DNA of 63,123 nt from NCBI GenBank assembly GCA_022826745.1, contig JAJDUI010000005.1, positions 1 through 63,123 of the forward strand. Reading direction: 5' to 3'. This stretch comes from Thermoanaerobaculia bacterium (GTDB taxonomy: Bacteria; Acidobacteriota; Thermoanaerobaculia; Multivoradales; Multivoraceae). Below the pieces are notes generated by a model, which worked only from the letters and a program-made list of their open reading frames with translations, was not told the origin of the DNA and did not search any database. A program made the position numbers and the translations under genes. Positions within the stretch are counted from its first letter, which is position 1. The number at the start of each line of letters is the position of its first letter. This document shows, in pieces, positions 1 through 8,236 of this stretch.

Positions 1-1
1 C

Positions 2-1063
2 GGCCGCGTCGCCCACTTCGAGGCGCGAGGCCTCATGGACATCGAGGCGAACGCCCCGATGCGCAAGGACGCCATCTTCCCGATCGCCTCGATGACGAAG
101 CCGGTGACCGGCGTCGCCATCCTGATGCTCGTCGAAGAGGGGAAGATCCGCCTGGCGGATCCCGTGTCCCGCTTCGTTCCGGAGTTCAAGGAACCGAAGG
201 TCGCGATGCGGCGATCGGACTCCGCTGGCGAGGAAGGCGACATCTACACCGTGCCGGCGAAGCGCGAGGTCACGGTGCATGACCTGATCACCCACACATC
301 GGGGCTCGGCAGCGGCGGCGTGGCAAGCGAGGCGACGTCACGCATCGCGCCTCGAGACGAGACCGGCACGGTCGCGGACTGGGCGGCCGCGCTCGGAGCG
401 GCCCCCCTCGACTTCCAGCCTGGCACCCGCTGGGCGTACAGCGGGCTGGCGGGGATCGACACGCTGGGGCGCATCGTCGAGGTCGCCTCGGGGCTGACGT
501 TCGACGAATTCCTGCGACAGCGGATCTTCGAGCCCCTGGGGATGAAGGACACCGCCTTCAACGTGCCGGAGGACAAGAAGCAGCGCGTCGTGACGCTCTA
601 CCGCCGCACCCCCGACGGCCTCGAGCTCCGTGCGGTGCCGGCGTGGGTGGCCACGACGACGTTGCACGGAGGTGGCGGCGGTCTCTGGTCGACGGCCGAG
701 GACTACCTGCAGTTCGCCCAGATGCTGGTCAACGGCGGGGAGCTGAACGGCACGCGGCTGCTGGGCTCCCGGACCGTCGCTCTCATGGCGTCGAATCACG
801 TCGGTGACCTGTACGAGAAGGCGGGGAGGGTCGGCGGCAGCCCCGGGAAGGGCTTCGGACTGACCGTGGACGTCGTGCTCGACGGCGTCGCGGCGCGCGG
901 CGACCACCGCTCGACGGGCAGCTTCGGCTGGGGCGGCGCCTTCGGCACCACCTACTGGGTCGATCCCAAGGAGGACCTGACCGCGGTCCTGATGGTGCAG
1001 ACGCCCGGCGGTCCGCTCCGGGTCGACTTCCAGAACGCCGTGATGCAGGCGATCGTCGACTGA
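2..1063 (+). CDS. Serine hydrolase, beta-lactamase (class C / PBP-like) family, 5' end outside window
   Basis: The frame is open from base 2, so the N-terminus and any signal peptide lie upstream of the window. The protein shows an SxxK nucleophile motif (SMTK), a Tyr-Ser-Gly element (WAYSGLAG) where the family has YxN, and a C-terminal W-G-G-A-F-G stretch in the region of the third motif. The family includes esterases, D-aminopeptidases and penicillin-binding-protein relatives, so the substrate cannot be named. The stop overlaps a possible ATG of the next gene (TGATG), which suggests translational coupling with the PQQ-type protein. At least four further serine hydrolases of this broad fold lie in the window, so this is one of a local family expansion. 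Confidence 0.85.
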   Translation, partial: GRVAHFEARGLMDIEANAPMRKDAIFPIASMTKPVTGVAILMLVEEGKIRLADPVSRFVPEFKEPKVAMRRSDSAGEEGDIYTVPAKREVTVHDLITHTSGLGSGGVASEATSRIAPRDETGTVADWAAALGAAPLDFQPGTRWAYSGLAGIDTLGRIVEVASGLTFDEFLRQRIFEPLGMKDTAFNVPEDKKQRVVTLYRRTPDGLELRAVPAWVATTTLHGGGGGLWSTAEDYLQFAQMLVNGGELNGTRLLGSRTVALMASNHVGDLYEKAGRVGGSPGKGFGLTVDVVLDGVAARGDHRSTGSFGWGGAFGTTYWVDPKEDLTAVLMVQTPGGPLRVDFQNAVMQAIVD

Positions 1064-1119
1064 TGGGGGCCGCTCGGCGCGACCCGCATCGTGGACCAGC
1101 CTTGAGTACCCCGGATCGG

Positions 1120-3045
1120 ATGATCCGAACCCTGGTCGCTTCGGCCGGTGTCCTCGTGATGGCGTCCACCCTGGCGGCGCAGGAAGGCGAGTGGCCGTAC
1201 TTCGGCGGCGATCGCACCTTCAAGCGCTACTCGCCGCTCGACCGGGTCGACGCCGCGAACGTCGGCGATTTGCGCGTCGTGTGGCGGCGGCCGGGTCTGG
1301 AGCCGGAGCTCAAGGAGGAGTTCCCGGCGTTGCGTCCGGGCAACAACCTGCGATCGACGCCGATCATGGTCGATGGCCGCCTCTTTCTGACCAACCTCGT
1401 CGGCCTGCTGCGCGCCGTCGACCCGGCGACCGGCGAGACGTTGTGGTCCCAGGCGCCGTTCGAGCCGACGATCGAGGAGGCGCGCGGCTCGAACCCGCGA
1501 GGCGTTGACCTCTGGACCGACGGCGAGCAGAAACGACTTTTCCTCGCACGCGACAACTACCTGTACGCGGTCGACGCCTCGAGTGGCGAGCTCGACGGCG
1601 ACTTCGGCGACCAGGGGCGCGTCAGCATCCGCCTACCGGGACCGCTGGCCGGAGACTTCACCTGGACGGCCGGGCCGATCGTCGTGGGCGACGTCGTCGT
1701 GGTGGCCGGATACACCGGAGGCGCCGGCGACAGCGGCAGCAAGAAGGAGGCGACGCCGGAGGATGTGCGCGGCTACGACGTCCGCACGGGCCGCCGGCTG
1801 TGGACCTTCCACGTCGTGCCGCGGCCAGGCGAGCCGGGCAACGAGACCTGGGGCGACGGCTCGTGGGAGTACTCGGGTGACCTCGGTTCGTGGTGCTGCC
1901 TGTCGGCCGACGAGGAGCTGGGCCACGTCTACGTCCAGCTCTCTGCTCCGACCGCGGCGTACTACGGCGGCCACCGGCCCGGCGACAACCTGTACTCGAA
2001 CGCACTCGTCGCACTGAACGCCAGGACGGGCGAGCGGGTCTGGCACTTTCAGATGGTGCGCCACGACGTCTGGGAATGGGACACGGTCGGTCCGGCGACC
2101 CTCGGCGAGATCACGGTCGACGGGAAGCGGATCGACGCCGTCATGCAGCCCTCGAAGACCGGCTTCCTCTACGTCTTCGATCGCCGTACGGGCAAGCCGG
2201 TGTGGCCGATCGAAGAGAGGGCCGTGCCCGGCTCGCGGGTCCCAGGGGAGCAACTGTCGCCGACCCAGCCATTCCCGACGAAGCCGCCGGCCTTCGACCG
2301 CCAGGGATTCGTGGAGGACGACCTGATCGACTTCACGCCGGAGCTCCGGGCGCGGGCCCTGGAGCTAGTCAAGCCCTTCCGTCTCGGGCCGATCTTCACG
2401 CCGCCCGGCCTGATGGACGACGAGCAGGGCAAGATCGGCACGCTGACGAATCCGGGAGCGTGGGGAACGGGGAACTGGCACACCGGCGCCTTCGATCCCG
2501 AGACCGGCATCTACTACGCCGTGTCCCACACCTGGCCGGGCGTGTACTCCCTGACCCAGCCGGAAGCCGACGACGCGACGCTCAGCTACGTGATCGGCTA
2601 CGACAGTCCCGACGTGCCGACCATCGACGGACTCCCGATCGTGAAGCCACCCTATGGCCGGATCACCGCGATCGACATGCATCGCGGCGAGCACGTGTGG
2701 ATGGCGGCCAACGGCGACGGGCCTCGAGACCATCCCCTGCTCGAGGGCCTCGACGTGCCGCCCTTGGGAGTCGCCGGGCGGCCGGCGCCGCTGGTGACGA
2801 AGACACTGCTCTTCATCGGTGAAGGCAGCGACGCCATCCCCGGCATCGAGGGAGAGGAAGGCCTCTACTGGGGCAGGAAGTTCCGCGCCTACGACAAGGC
2901 CACGGGCGAGGTGGTGTGGGAGACGGAGCTGCCCTCCGGTACCACCGGTGCGCCGATAACCTACCTGCACGAGGGTCGCCAGTTCATCGTCGTCGCGATC
3001 GGCGGCAACGGGTCCCCGGCGGAGTTCGTGGCCTTCGGCCTGTAG
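1120..3045 (+). CDS. PQQ-dependent dehydrogenase-like beta-propeller protein, exported
   Basis: About 641 residues. From 1120 the protein begins with a clean signal peptide (MIRTLVASAGVLVMASTLAAQ) and then reads WPYFGGDRTFKRYSPL, typical of the first blade of quinoprotein alcohol/glucose dehydrogenases. Repeats of the type D-x-x-T-G-x-x-x-W (DPATGETLW, DVRTGRRLW, NARTGERVW, DRRTGKPVW, DKATGEVVW) mark the propeller blades. I see no CxxCH haem motif, so electrons would go to a separate acceptor. An alternative ATG at 1063 overlaps the previous stop and adds 19 arginine-rich residues; 1120 is preferred for the signal peptide, but no strong ribosome site supports either. A periplasmic alcohol, sugar or aldehyde dehydrogenase is likely; the substrate is unknown. 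Confidence 0.85.
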   Translation: MIRTLVASAGVLVMASTLAAQEGEWPYFGGDRTFKRYSPLDRVDAANVGDLRVVWRRPGLEPELKEEFPALRPGNNLRSTPIMVDGRLFLTNLVGLLRAVDPATGETLWSQAPFEPTIEEARGSNPRGVDLWTDGEQKRLFLARDNYLYAVDASSGELDGDFGDQGRVSIRLPGPLAGDFTWTAGPIVVGDVVVVAGYTGGAGDSGSKKEATPEDVRGYDVRTGRRLWTFHVVPRPGEPGNETWGDGSWEYSGDLGSWCCLSADEELGHVYVQLSAPTAAYYGGHRPGDNLYSNALVALNARTGERVWHFQMVRHDVWEWDTVGPATLGEITVDGKRIDAVMQPSKTGFLYVFDRRTGKPVWPIEERAVPGSRVPGEQLSPTQPFPTKPPAFDRQGFVEDDLIDFTPELRARALELVKPFRLGPIFTPPGLMDDEQGKIGTLTNPGAWGTGNWHTGAFDPETGIYYAVSHTWPGVYSLTQPEADDATLSYVIGYDSPDVPTIDGLPIVKPPYGRITAIDMHRGEHVWMAANGDGPRDHPLLEGLDVPPLGVAGRPAPLVTKTLLFIGEGSDAIPGIEGEEGLYWGRKFRAYDKATGEVVWETELPSGTTGAPITYLHEGRQFIVVAIGGNGSPAEFVAFGL

Positions 3046-3078
3046 CCAAACCGAATCCCGTCCACCCAGGAGACACCC

Positions 3079-3516
3079 ATGAAGAGAAGAGTCCTGATCG
3101 TCCTCTGTGCAACCGTTCTCGGGAGTTCCATGATGGCCGCAGGCGATGAAACCGTTCGACCGGCGAAGATCAGCAAGCCGGACCTCGGCGGCAAGATCTT
3201 CGAGCGCCCGGACGTGGTCGAACAGACCCACGCCGACGGGCACGTGACGCAGGCGGCCACGTCGCTGGTCTCCAGCGACAAGAGCTTCTCCTCCGGCATG
3301 TACAAGTCCGGGAAGACACGGATCGAGATCACCCGGCCGTACGGCGTCGACGAGTTCATGTACTTCCTCGAGGGCGGCGTCACCCTGACGTCCTCCGACG
3401 GAACGGAGCTCGTGATCGACGCCGGGGAGGCAGTGACGATCCCGAAGGAGTGGACCGGAGTCTTCGAAACGGACGGCTACACGAAGATCTGGGTCATCTA
3501 CTCGCCGCGGGAGTAG
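3079..3516 (+). CDS. Small exported cupin-domain protein
   Basis: 145 residues with an N-terminal signal peptide (MKRRVLIVLCATVLGSSMMAAG) preceded by an AGGAGA ribosome site. The mature part reads as a single cupin barrel: YGVDEFMYFLEGGVTLTSSDG followed by EAVTIPKEWTGVFE, the pattern of the DUF861 / ureidoglycine-aminohydrolase-like cupins. The usual metal-binding HxH...E of motif 1 is mostly absent (DEFMYFLEG retains the Glu), so metal binding is doubtful. It lies 33 bp after the PQQ-type gene and 41 bp before the ADP-ribosylglycohydrolase-like gene, in a same-strand run. Its function is unknown; a periplasmic small-molecule binding or isomerase role is possible. Confidence 0.8.
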   Translation: MKRRVLIVLCATVLGSSMMAAGDETVRPAKISKPDLGGKIFERPDVVEQTHADGHVTQAATSLVSSDKSFSSGMYKSGKTRIEITRPYGVDEFMYFLEGGVTLTSSDGTELVIDAGEAVTIPKEWTGVFETDGYTKIWVIYSPRE

Positions 3517-3557
3517 GCGGTCGCCGTATGCCGCCGCCAAACAGGGAGATAGAAGTC

Positions 3558-5120
3558 ATGCGCATTTCCAGGCTCGCTCCGTCGATCGCGCTGGCTGCGG
3601 CCTTCGCAATACATCCACCACTGGCCTATGGGCAATCGTCCGATGACGAGGCCTTCGTCGACCTGACGGCCGAGGTCGTGTGGGACAAGATCCGGGGCGG
3701 CCTGCTCGGCCAGATGCTCGGGAACCTGAACGGGATACCTCACGAGCATCGCTACATCAGCGAACCGGGAGCCGTATCGGAGTACACACCCGCGCTACCC
3801 GATGGCGCCAGGACTGACGACGACACCGATTTCGAGTGGGTCTACATCGATGCGATGCAGCGGGATGGAACGCTCTTCCTGCCGTCGGACACGATCGCCG
3901 AACTGTGGAAGACGCGGATCAACCGCAACATCTGGTGCTCGAACCAGTACGCCCGCGTGTTGATGGATCTCGACTTCGATCCGCCCATGACGGGCAACAT
4001 CGTGCTGAATCCCTGGGCCGAGTTCAACATCTCTGGACAGTTCCTCAGCGAAACGTTCGGCTTGATAGCGCCCGGAATGCCCCAGACCGCGGGACGGATC
4101 GGGCTCCACTACACCCACGTAGCCATTGACGGAGAGCCCGCGCAATCGACTCAACTCTTCACGGCCATGATCTCTACCGCGTTCCTGACGGACGACCTGT
4201 CCGCCATCCTGGATGCGGGAGTTGCGGCACTGGACCCGGAGAGCGTGTTCAACGAGATCATTCGCGACGTTCGGGGCTGGCACCGGCAACACCCGGACGA
4301 CTGGCGCGCCGCCCGCCTGAAGATCAAGGAGAAGTACAGTCGTCACGACGGGGCGATGCGCGACAGGAACGGCTACGAACTGAACGGCGCATCGACAATC
4401 GCCGCGTTGCTGTACGGCGACGGCGACTTCGCGGAGACCCTTCGATTCGCCTTCAACTTCGGTTGGGACGCCGACAACAATGCCGCCACGGCCGGGACGA
4501 TCGCCGGCGTCATGAAGGGGTATCGCTGGATGATGTCCCAGGAATGGGAGATTCGCGATCGCTACGCGAATACCACCCGCGATCTCATGCCCAGGGACGA
4601 GACCATCACCTCCTTTGCCGACAGATTGATCAGCCTCGCGGAGCACGTGATCACAGAAAACGGCGGCCAGCGAGTCGCCGATGCGCGCGGAGCGGTCTAT
4701 CGCGTTCCTGTCGAGAACCCGTCGAACGTGTCCCCCCTGCCTTCCCTCTCGGATGAAACGCAGCGACTGCAGGCGGAACTGGGGGATGCCGTCGAGACTT
4801 CCCTACTGTCCGGCCAGGACCGCAAGACGCGCGCCCGCGCGGCCTATCTGGCGATCGCGACAGGACTCGCGATCGACTTTCAGCAGACTCACCCGACCGA
4901 GTGGTCGCGGGCACTTGAAGACCTGAACGCCTATCCTCAGGTGGCACAGGTTCTCTACCATCATTCTCCGGTTCCCGCGGCCGAACTGATACGAGAGCAC
5001 GCAGGTCGCGTGGGGTTCACGGAGCCCGAGCGCCAGGGACAGGGCAGGTCGGCTCAGCAGTGGCTGTGGGAGAGCACGTACAGGCAGACCTTCGACGACA
5101 GCGAGGCAAGGAGAGACTGA
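3558..5120 (+). CDS. ADP-ribosylglycohydrolase-family protein, exported
   Basis: 520 residues from the ATG at 3558, which has AGGGAG 9-10 nt upstream and opens a signal peptide (MRISRLAPSIALAAAFAIHPPLAYG). Family markers: the N-terminal KIRGGLLGQMLGN helix, the Asp-rich metal cluster DDDTDFEW, and the C-terminal GWDADNNAATAG corresponding to the second metal-binding segment (usually GGDTDT). About 130 residues follow the catalytic core. Cytoplasmic members remove ADP-ribose from proteins or DNA. An exported version is more likely to act on a ribosyl or nucleoside-like substrate outside the cytoplasm; this is inference. Longer in-frame starts run upstream into the cupin gene and lack a signal peptide. 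Confidence 0.8.
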   Translation: MRISRLAPSIALAAAFAIHPPLAYGQSSDDEAFVDLTAEVVWDKIRGGLLGQMLGNLNGIPHEHRYISEPGAVSEYTPALPDGARTDDDTDFEWVYIDAMQRDGTLFLPSDTIAELWKTRINRNIWCSNQYARVLMDLDFDPPMTGNIVLNPWAEFNISGQFLSETFGLIAPGMPQTAGRIGLHYTHVAIDGEPAQSTQLFTAMISTAFLTDDLSAILDAGVAALDPESVFNEIIRDVRGWHRQHPDDWRAARLKIKEKYSRHDGAMRDRNGYELNGASTIAALLYGDGDFAETLRFAFNFGWDADNNAATAGTIAGVMKGYRWMMSQEWEIRDRYANTTRDLMPRDETITSFADRLISLAEHVITENGGQRVADARGAVYRVPVENPSNVSPLPSLSDETQRLQAELGDAVETSLLSGQDRKTRARAAYLAIATGLAIDFQQTHPTEWSRALEDLNAYPQVAQVLYHHSPVPAAELIREHAGRVGFTEPERQGQGRSAQQWLWESTYRQTFDDSEARRD

Positions 5121-5124
5121 CATC

Positions 5125-6012
5125 ATGGACATACAAGCCGCTTCCGAAACGCTCCCCGATGGAACGCCCACCGCGGTCTCCATCGGGATCCGACCTCTGA
5201 CCCCGCACATCGGCGCGGAGATCGAGGGAGTCGACCTGTCCCGGCCGCTCTCCCCGTCGCAGCAGGACGAGATCAGGCGAGCCTGGCTGGAGTGGCAGGT
5301 GCTGGTCTTCCGCGACCAGGAGCTCACTCGCGAGCAGCACAAGGACTTCGGCCGGTCCTTCGGCCCGCTGCACGTCCACCCGCTGCACACGAGCGCCGAG
5401 TACAAGGGCGGGCACGACCCGGAGATCCTCGTCATCAAGACCACCCAGAAGTCGAAGTACACGTCGGGCGACGGCTGGCACACCGACGTGTCCTGCGACG
5501 AGAAACCGCCGATGGCGTCCATGCTCTACATCAAGGAGATTCCCGAGTGCGGCTCGGGAGGCGACACGCTCTTCGCCGACATGTACCGTGCCTATGAGAC
5601 CCTCTCGGAGCGGATGCAACAGTTCCTCGAAGGGCTCGTGGCGGTCCACGACGGCGCACTGCCCTACATAGGAAAGTACGGCTACGCGGCCCCCGACGGA
5701 AAGCAGTACCCGAGGACCGAGCACCCCGTGGTCATCCGCCATCCCGAGACGGGCCGCAAGGCCCTGTTCGTCAACAGCGGCTTCACCTCACACATCCGCC
5801 ATATGCGTCGATGGGAGAGCCGGGGCCTTCTCGACATGCTCTTCAGGCACATCGCCACGACAGTCTCCCTGACCTGTCGCGTACGCTGGGAGCCCAACAC
5901 CCTCACCCTCTGGGACAACCGCTGCACCCAGCATCACGCGGTGTGGGACTACTACCCGCAGTCGCGCTTCGGCGAGCGGGTCTCGATCGTGGGTGACCGG
6001 CCGGTCGCCTAG
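5125..6012 (+). CDS. TauD/TfdA-family Fe(II)/2-oxoglutarate-dependent dioxygenase
   Basis: 295 residues, ATG at 5125 with AAGGAGAG upstream, only 4 bp after the previous stop. The facial triad is visible: HTDVSCDE supplies the first His and Asp, and TQHHAVWDYYPQ the distal His, followed by the 2-oxoglutarate-binding Arg in FGERVSIVGDRP. Length and motif spacing fit alpha-ketoglutarate-dependent taurine or 2,4-D dioxygenases. These hydroxylate sulfonates, phenoxyacetates, sulfate esters and other small molecules, and the substrate cannot be read from sequence. It closes the same-strand run that begins at the window start. Confidence 0.93.
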   Translation: MDIQAASETLPDGTPTAVSIGIRPLTPHIGAEIEGVDLSRPLSPSQQDEIRRAWLEWQVLVFRDQELTREQHKDFGRSFGPLHVHPLHTSAEYKGGHDPEILVIKTTQKSKYTSGDGWHTDVSCDEKPPMASMLYIKEIPECGSGGDTLFADMYRAYETLSERMQQFLEGLVAVHDGALPYIGKYGYAAPDGKQYPRTEHPVVIRHPETGRKALFVNSGFTSHIRHMRRWESRGLLDMLFRHIATTVSLTCRVRWEPNTLTLWDNRCTQHHAVWDYYPQSRFGERVSIVGDRPVA

Positions 6013-6016
6013 CAGG

Positions 6017-6030
6017 GCCGCCACGGCGGC
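6017..6030 (+). terminator. GC hairpin after the dioxygenase gene
   Basis: GCCGCC-ac-GGCGGC forms a perfect 6-bp stem 4 bases after the TauD-type stop codon. There is no U-run, so this is a candidate transcription-end hairpin only. Confidence 0.3.
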
Positions 6031-6112
6031 GGCCAGGGGCAATCTCCAGGCGCTCCGCCGCCTCCTGGCCCGCTCGCCCGCCGAGCTACTGCGACGGATA
6101 GCCTGACAGCGC

Positions 6113-6118
6113 TATACT
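6113..6118 (+). promoter_or_regulatory. Possible -10 box for the tRNA-Glu gene
   Basis: TATACT lies 46 bases before the mature tRNA start in an otherwise GC-rich intergenic stretch. It matches the sigma70 -10 consensus at five of six positions. No convincing -35 box is visible at 16-18 bp. Confidence 0.35.
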
Positions 6119-6164
6119 CCGCGGCTCGACAGCGGTCGGCACCGCAGCCACGGCCCGAATCCGC

Positions 6165-6241
6165 GTCCCCATCGTCTAGCCAGGTCAGGACTCCAGCCTT
6201 TCAAGCTGGCAACACGGGTTCGAATCCCGTTGGGGACGCCA
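6165..6241 (+). tRNA. tRNA-Glu (anticodon UUC), CCA encoded
   Basis: The 7-bp acceptor stem (GTCCCCA with TGGGGAC), the CCAGC/GCTGG anticodon stem enclosing loop CTTTCAA (anticodon TTC), and the T arm CGGGTTCGAATCCCG are all present. The 3' end reads G-CCA, so CCA is genomically encoded and the gene is 77 nt. The TTC anticodon decodes GAA/GAG. It stands alone between the plus-strand dioxygenase and a convergent minus-strand SDR. The downstream DNA repeats its last 17 bases once more. Confidence 0.95.
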
Positions 6242-6277
6242 TCGCGCCGAAGGCGCGAGGTCGGCCCCAGCGGGATT
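6223..6277 (+). repeat. Hairpin repeat unit 1, including the tRNA 3' end
   Basis: The arm AATCCCGTTGGGG (6223-6235), which is the tRNA T-arm and acceptor strand, can pair with CCCCAGCGGGATT (6265-6277) with one G-T mismatch. The loop contains CGCGCCgaaGGCGCG, itself a stem. A second copy of this unit follows at 6319. Confidence 0.7.
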
Positions 6278-6318
6278 CGGTCGTCGCTCCTCGCCTGCGG
6301 CTCGGTGCTCTGGAAGCA

Positions 6319-6373
6319 AATCCCGTTGGGGACGCATCTCTGTCGCCGGCGCGAGGGCGGCCCCAGCGGGATC
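6319..6373 (+). repeat. Hairpin repeat unit 2, duplicate of the tRNA 3' end
   Basis: The 17 bases AATCCCGTTGGGGACGC (6319-6335) are identical to the tRNA 3' region at 6223-6239, 96 bp away. They are again followed by GCGCGAGGGCGG and the inverted arm CCCCAGCGGGATC (6361-6373). The unit ends just before the convergent SDR stop, so it may serve as a bidirectional terminator or be an old attachment-site duplication. Confidence 0.7.
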
Positions 6374-6395
6374 CCGGCGGCGCGGTCTGCTCGCC

Positions 6396-7157
6396 TCAGT
6401 TCCACCAGGGCTTGTCGTTGTACGCGCGCACGTCCAGCTCGAAGGTCCAGGTGGATCGATGCTGCCGGACGAGATGGAGGTAGGTCTCCGCCACCTGCTC
6501 GGGCAGGATGAGGCCGTCTACCGCTCCCTTCGTGCTCCGGAGGGCCTCGTAGCGCTCCGGGCCGAGCATCTTGCCCAGCGTGTCCGGTGCGTCGACCGAG
6601 CCATCGACGAGCACATGCGCCACGTGGATTCCCTTTGCGGAGAACTCGGCGTTCAGGGTCTGGCAGAGCAAGCGTCGCCCGCCCATGGCGGCTGCGTGGG
6701 AGTGCTGCCCGGCGTTGCCGCGCGCCGCGGCCGTGGCGGAGGTCACGATGAGCGTTCCACGACCACGCTCGACCATGCGGGGCAAGAGCACGGAGGCCGT
6801 CCGGAAGAGGCCGAACGTCGCCATGCGCCAGCCGAGTTCGAAGGCCTTGTAGCTGGTATCGGTGAGCTCCCGATTGCCGATCTGGGCGCCGAGGTTGTAG
6901 ATCATCACCTCGATCGGGCCGATCTCCTCCTCCACCTGGACAATCTGATCCTCGATGACGTGGTCCTTGACAGCGTTCAGGAGAAAGCCGGACGCATCCC
7001 CGCCTTCCTCGCGAATGCCGCCGACCAACGCGTTCAGCCCGTCTTCGTCGCTCCGGCGACAGAGAACCGCGTGGTAGCCCTCGCGAGCGAACCTCCTGCC
7101 CGCGGTGCCCCCGATTCCGGCGCCGGCGCCCATGACAAAGCAAACTGGTTTCGTCAT
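6396..7157 (-). CDS. SDR-fold protein lacking the usual catalytic Tyr and Lys
   Basis: 253 residues from the ATG at 7157, preceded by GGGAGGAAGG. The Rossmann glycine motif is intact (GAGAGIG, residues 10-16), and IYNLGAQIGN replaces the usual NNAG. In the active-site region ITVTSATA-type Ser is kept, but the YxxxK position reads GQHSHAAAMGGRR with neither Tyr nor Lys. The C-terminal part (GIHVAHVLVDGSVD) is typical of a non-classical SDR subgroup. It may bind NAD(P) without classical dehydrogenase chemistry, or use other residues. It is last in the minus-strand run, 126 bp after the DUF1330-like gene. A longer ORF upstream lacks a ribosome site and is not used. Confidence 0.85.
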   Translation of the reverse strand: MTKPVCFVMGAGAGIGGTAGRRFAREGYHAVLCRRSDEDGLNALVGGIREEGGDASGFLLNAVKDHVIEDQIVQVEEEIGPIEVMIYNLGAQIGNRELTDTSYKAFELGWRMATFGLFRTASVLLPRMVERGRGTLIVTSATAAARGNAGQHSHAAAMGGRRLLCQTLNAEFSAKGIHVAHVLVDGSVDAPDTLGKMLGPERYEALRSTKGAVDGLILPEQVAETYLHLVRQHRSTWTFELDVRAYNDKPWWN

Positions 7158-7282
7158 CCTTCCTCCCTGCTTGGTCAGCGATTCCCAGCCTGAGCTTCGG
7201 CGAGAGGGTGTCGATCGTGGGCCACCTGCCGGTCGCCCAGCTTTCCTTCTCGACAGGCCTCTCGCGTTGGTCGATCCGGACG

Positions 7283-8191
7283 CTACTTCCCGCCGAGCCG
7301 GTTGATCAGCGGGCGCGCCTGGATCGCGTACGTGTCCTCGAGGGCCGCGGCCCGGTGACGCTGAGCTTCCGCCCGAACTTCGCTCTCCAGGTGTTTCGCC
7401 AGGGTTGCGTGGCTCGGGAAGTGGTTGATCCGCACCTCGTCCCACGGCCGACCGTCGCCGATGAAGACTCCTTCGATCCTGAACCACGCCGCGGGGTGGA
7501 CGCCCATCGGCCTGGCGACCGAGCCGGCGGCGCTACCGTACTTCTCCATAGCCTCGCGGCCGGACACCGCCGGCTCGGTGGAGCCCTCCTCGTACCGGGC
7601 CGTGTCGCGATAGCGAAGCACGTGGATCATCTCGAAGGGACGGTCGTCGGCGGTCGCCGGATACGCCGGTTCCGGCCGAGTGGAGCCTTCTGACGTCGGG
7701 AGATCGATGAGATGGGACACCATGACGATCGTCCTGCCGACGCCGGCGTCCTTGTGGATCGATCGGGCCTGAAAGTCCGGTCGCTGCGTCATCTGCAAGA
7801 ACGCCCGTCGACTCGGGTAGCGAACGATGGCCACCTGGTCCCACTTCGTGCCGTCGCCCAGCCGCATCTTCTCGACCTGGGCCATGAAGACAACCTCGGC
7901 GCCGATCTCCTCCAGGATGTCGATCGGGCTGTAGAGATTGTTGGCCTCCCGGCCGGTGAGGTCGGTCTCGCGCCCGTCGGGATAGACCGCCTTCTCCCGG
8001 AACTGGATCAGGTTGATCATGTAGAAGGGCCCGTCCTCGGCAGGATTCACCATCCGCGCCATCTGCGCCTGGTTGATCTGGCCGAAGCTCGGGCCCGCGT
8101 CGGCGCCGGGCTGAGCGTGTGCTCCGGTCAGGGAAATCGCGAGCGCCATGAATGCCGCTGCGGTCCAAGTGCTCGAATGCACTCCAGTCAT
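7283..8191 (-). CDS. Exported protein with two DUF1330-like (dimeric alpha/beta barrel) domains
   Basis: 302 residues from the second of two nearby ATGs, chosen because AAGGAG lies 7 nt before it; the first ATG at 8197 is too close. A signal peptide ends near AQPGADA. Two copies of one fold follow: FYMINLIQFREKAVYPDG...WDQVAIVRYPSRRAFLQM, and FEMIHVLRYRDTARYEEG...WDEVRINHFPSHATLAKH. Both share the Phe/Tyr-M-I-x-x-(Ile/Leu)-x-x-(Phe/Tyr)-R beta strand and the W-D-x-V strand of ferredoxin-like ABM domains. The internal duplication makes a one-chain version of a normally dimeric barrel. The function is unknown; relatives bind or oxidise small molecules. Confidence 0.7.
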   Translation of the reverse strand: MTGVHSSTWTAAAFMALAISLTGAHAQPGADAGPSFGQINQAQMARMVNPAEDGPFYMINLIQFREKAVYPDGRETDLTGREANNLYSPIDILEEIGAEVVFMAQVEKMRLGDGTKWDQVAIVRYPSRRAFLQMTQRPDFQARSIHKDAGVGRTIVMVSHLIDLPTSEGSTRPEPAYPATADDRPFEMIHVLRYRDTARYEEGSTEPAVSGREAMEKYGSAAGSVARPMGVHPAAWFRIEGVFIGDGRPWDEVRINHFPSHATLAKHLESEVRAEAQRHRAAALEDTYAIQARPLINRLGGK

Positions 8192-8236
8192 CGTCATGCT
8201 CCTTCGTGTGCGGGAACTTCGGGTTGAGTTCAGAGC

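Noticed and set aside
6223..6335. Integrated element between tRNA-derived att sites
   Set aside because: The two 17-bp copies are only 96 bp apart and no integrase is nearby; at most a relic, so it is reported as a repeat and not as a mobile element.
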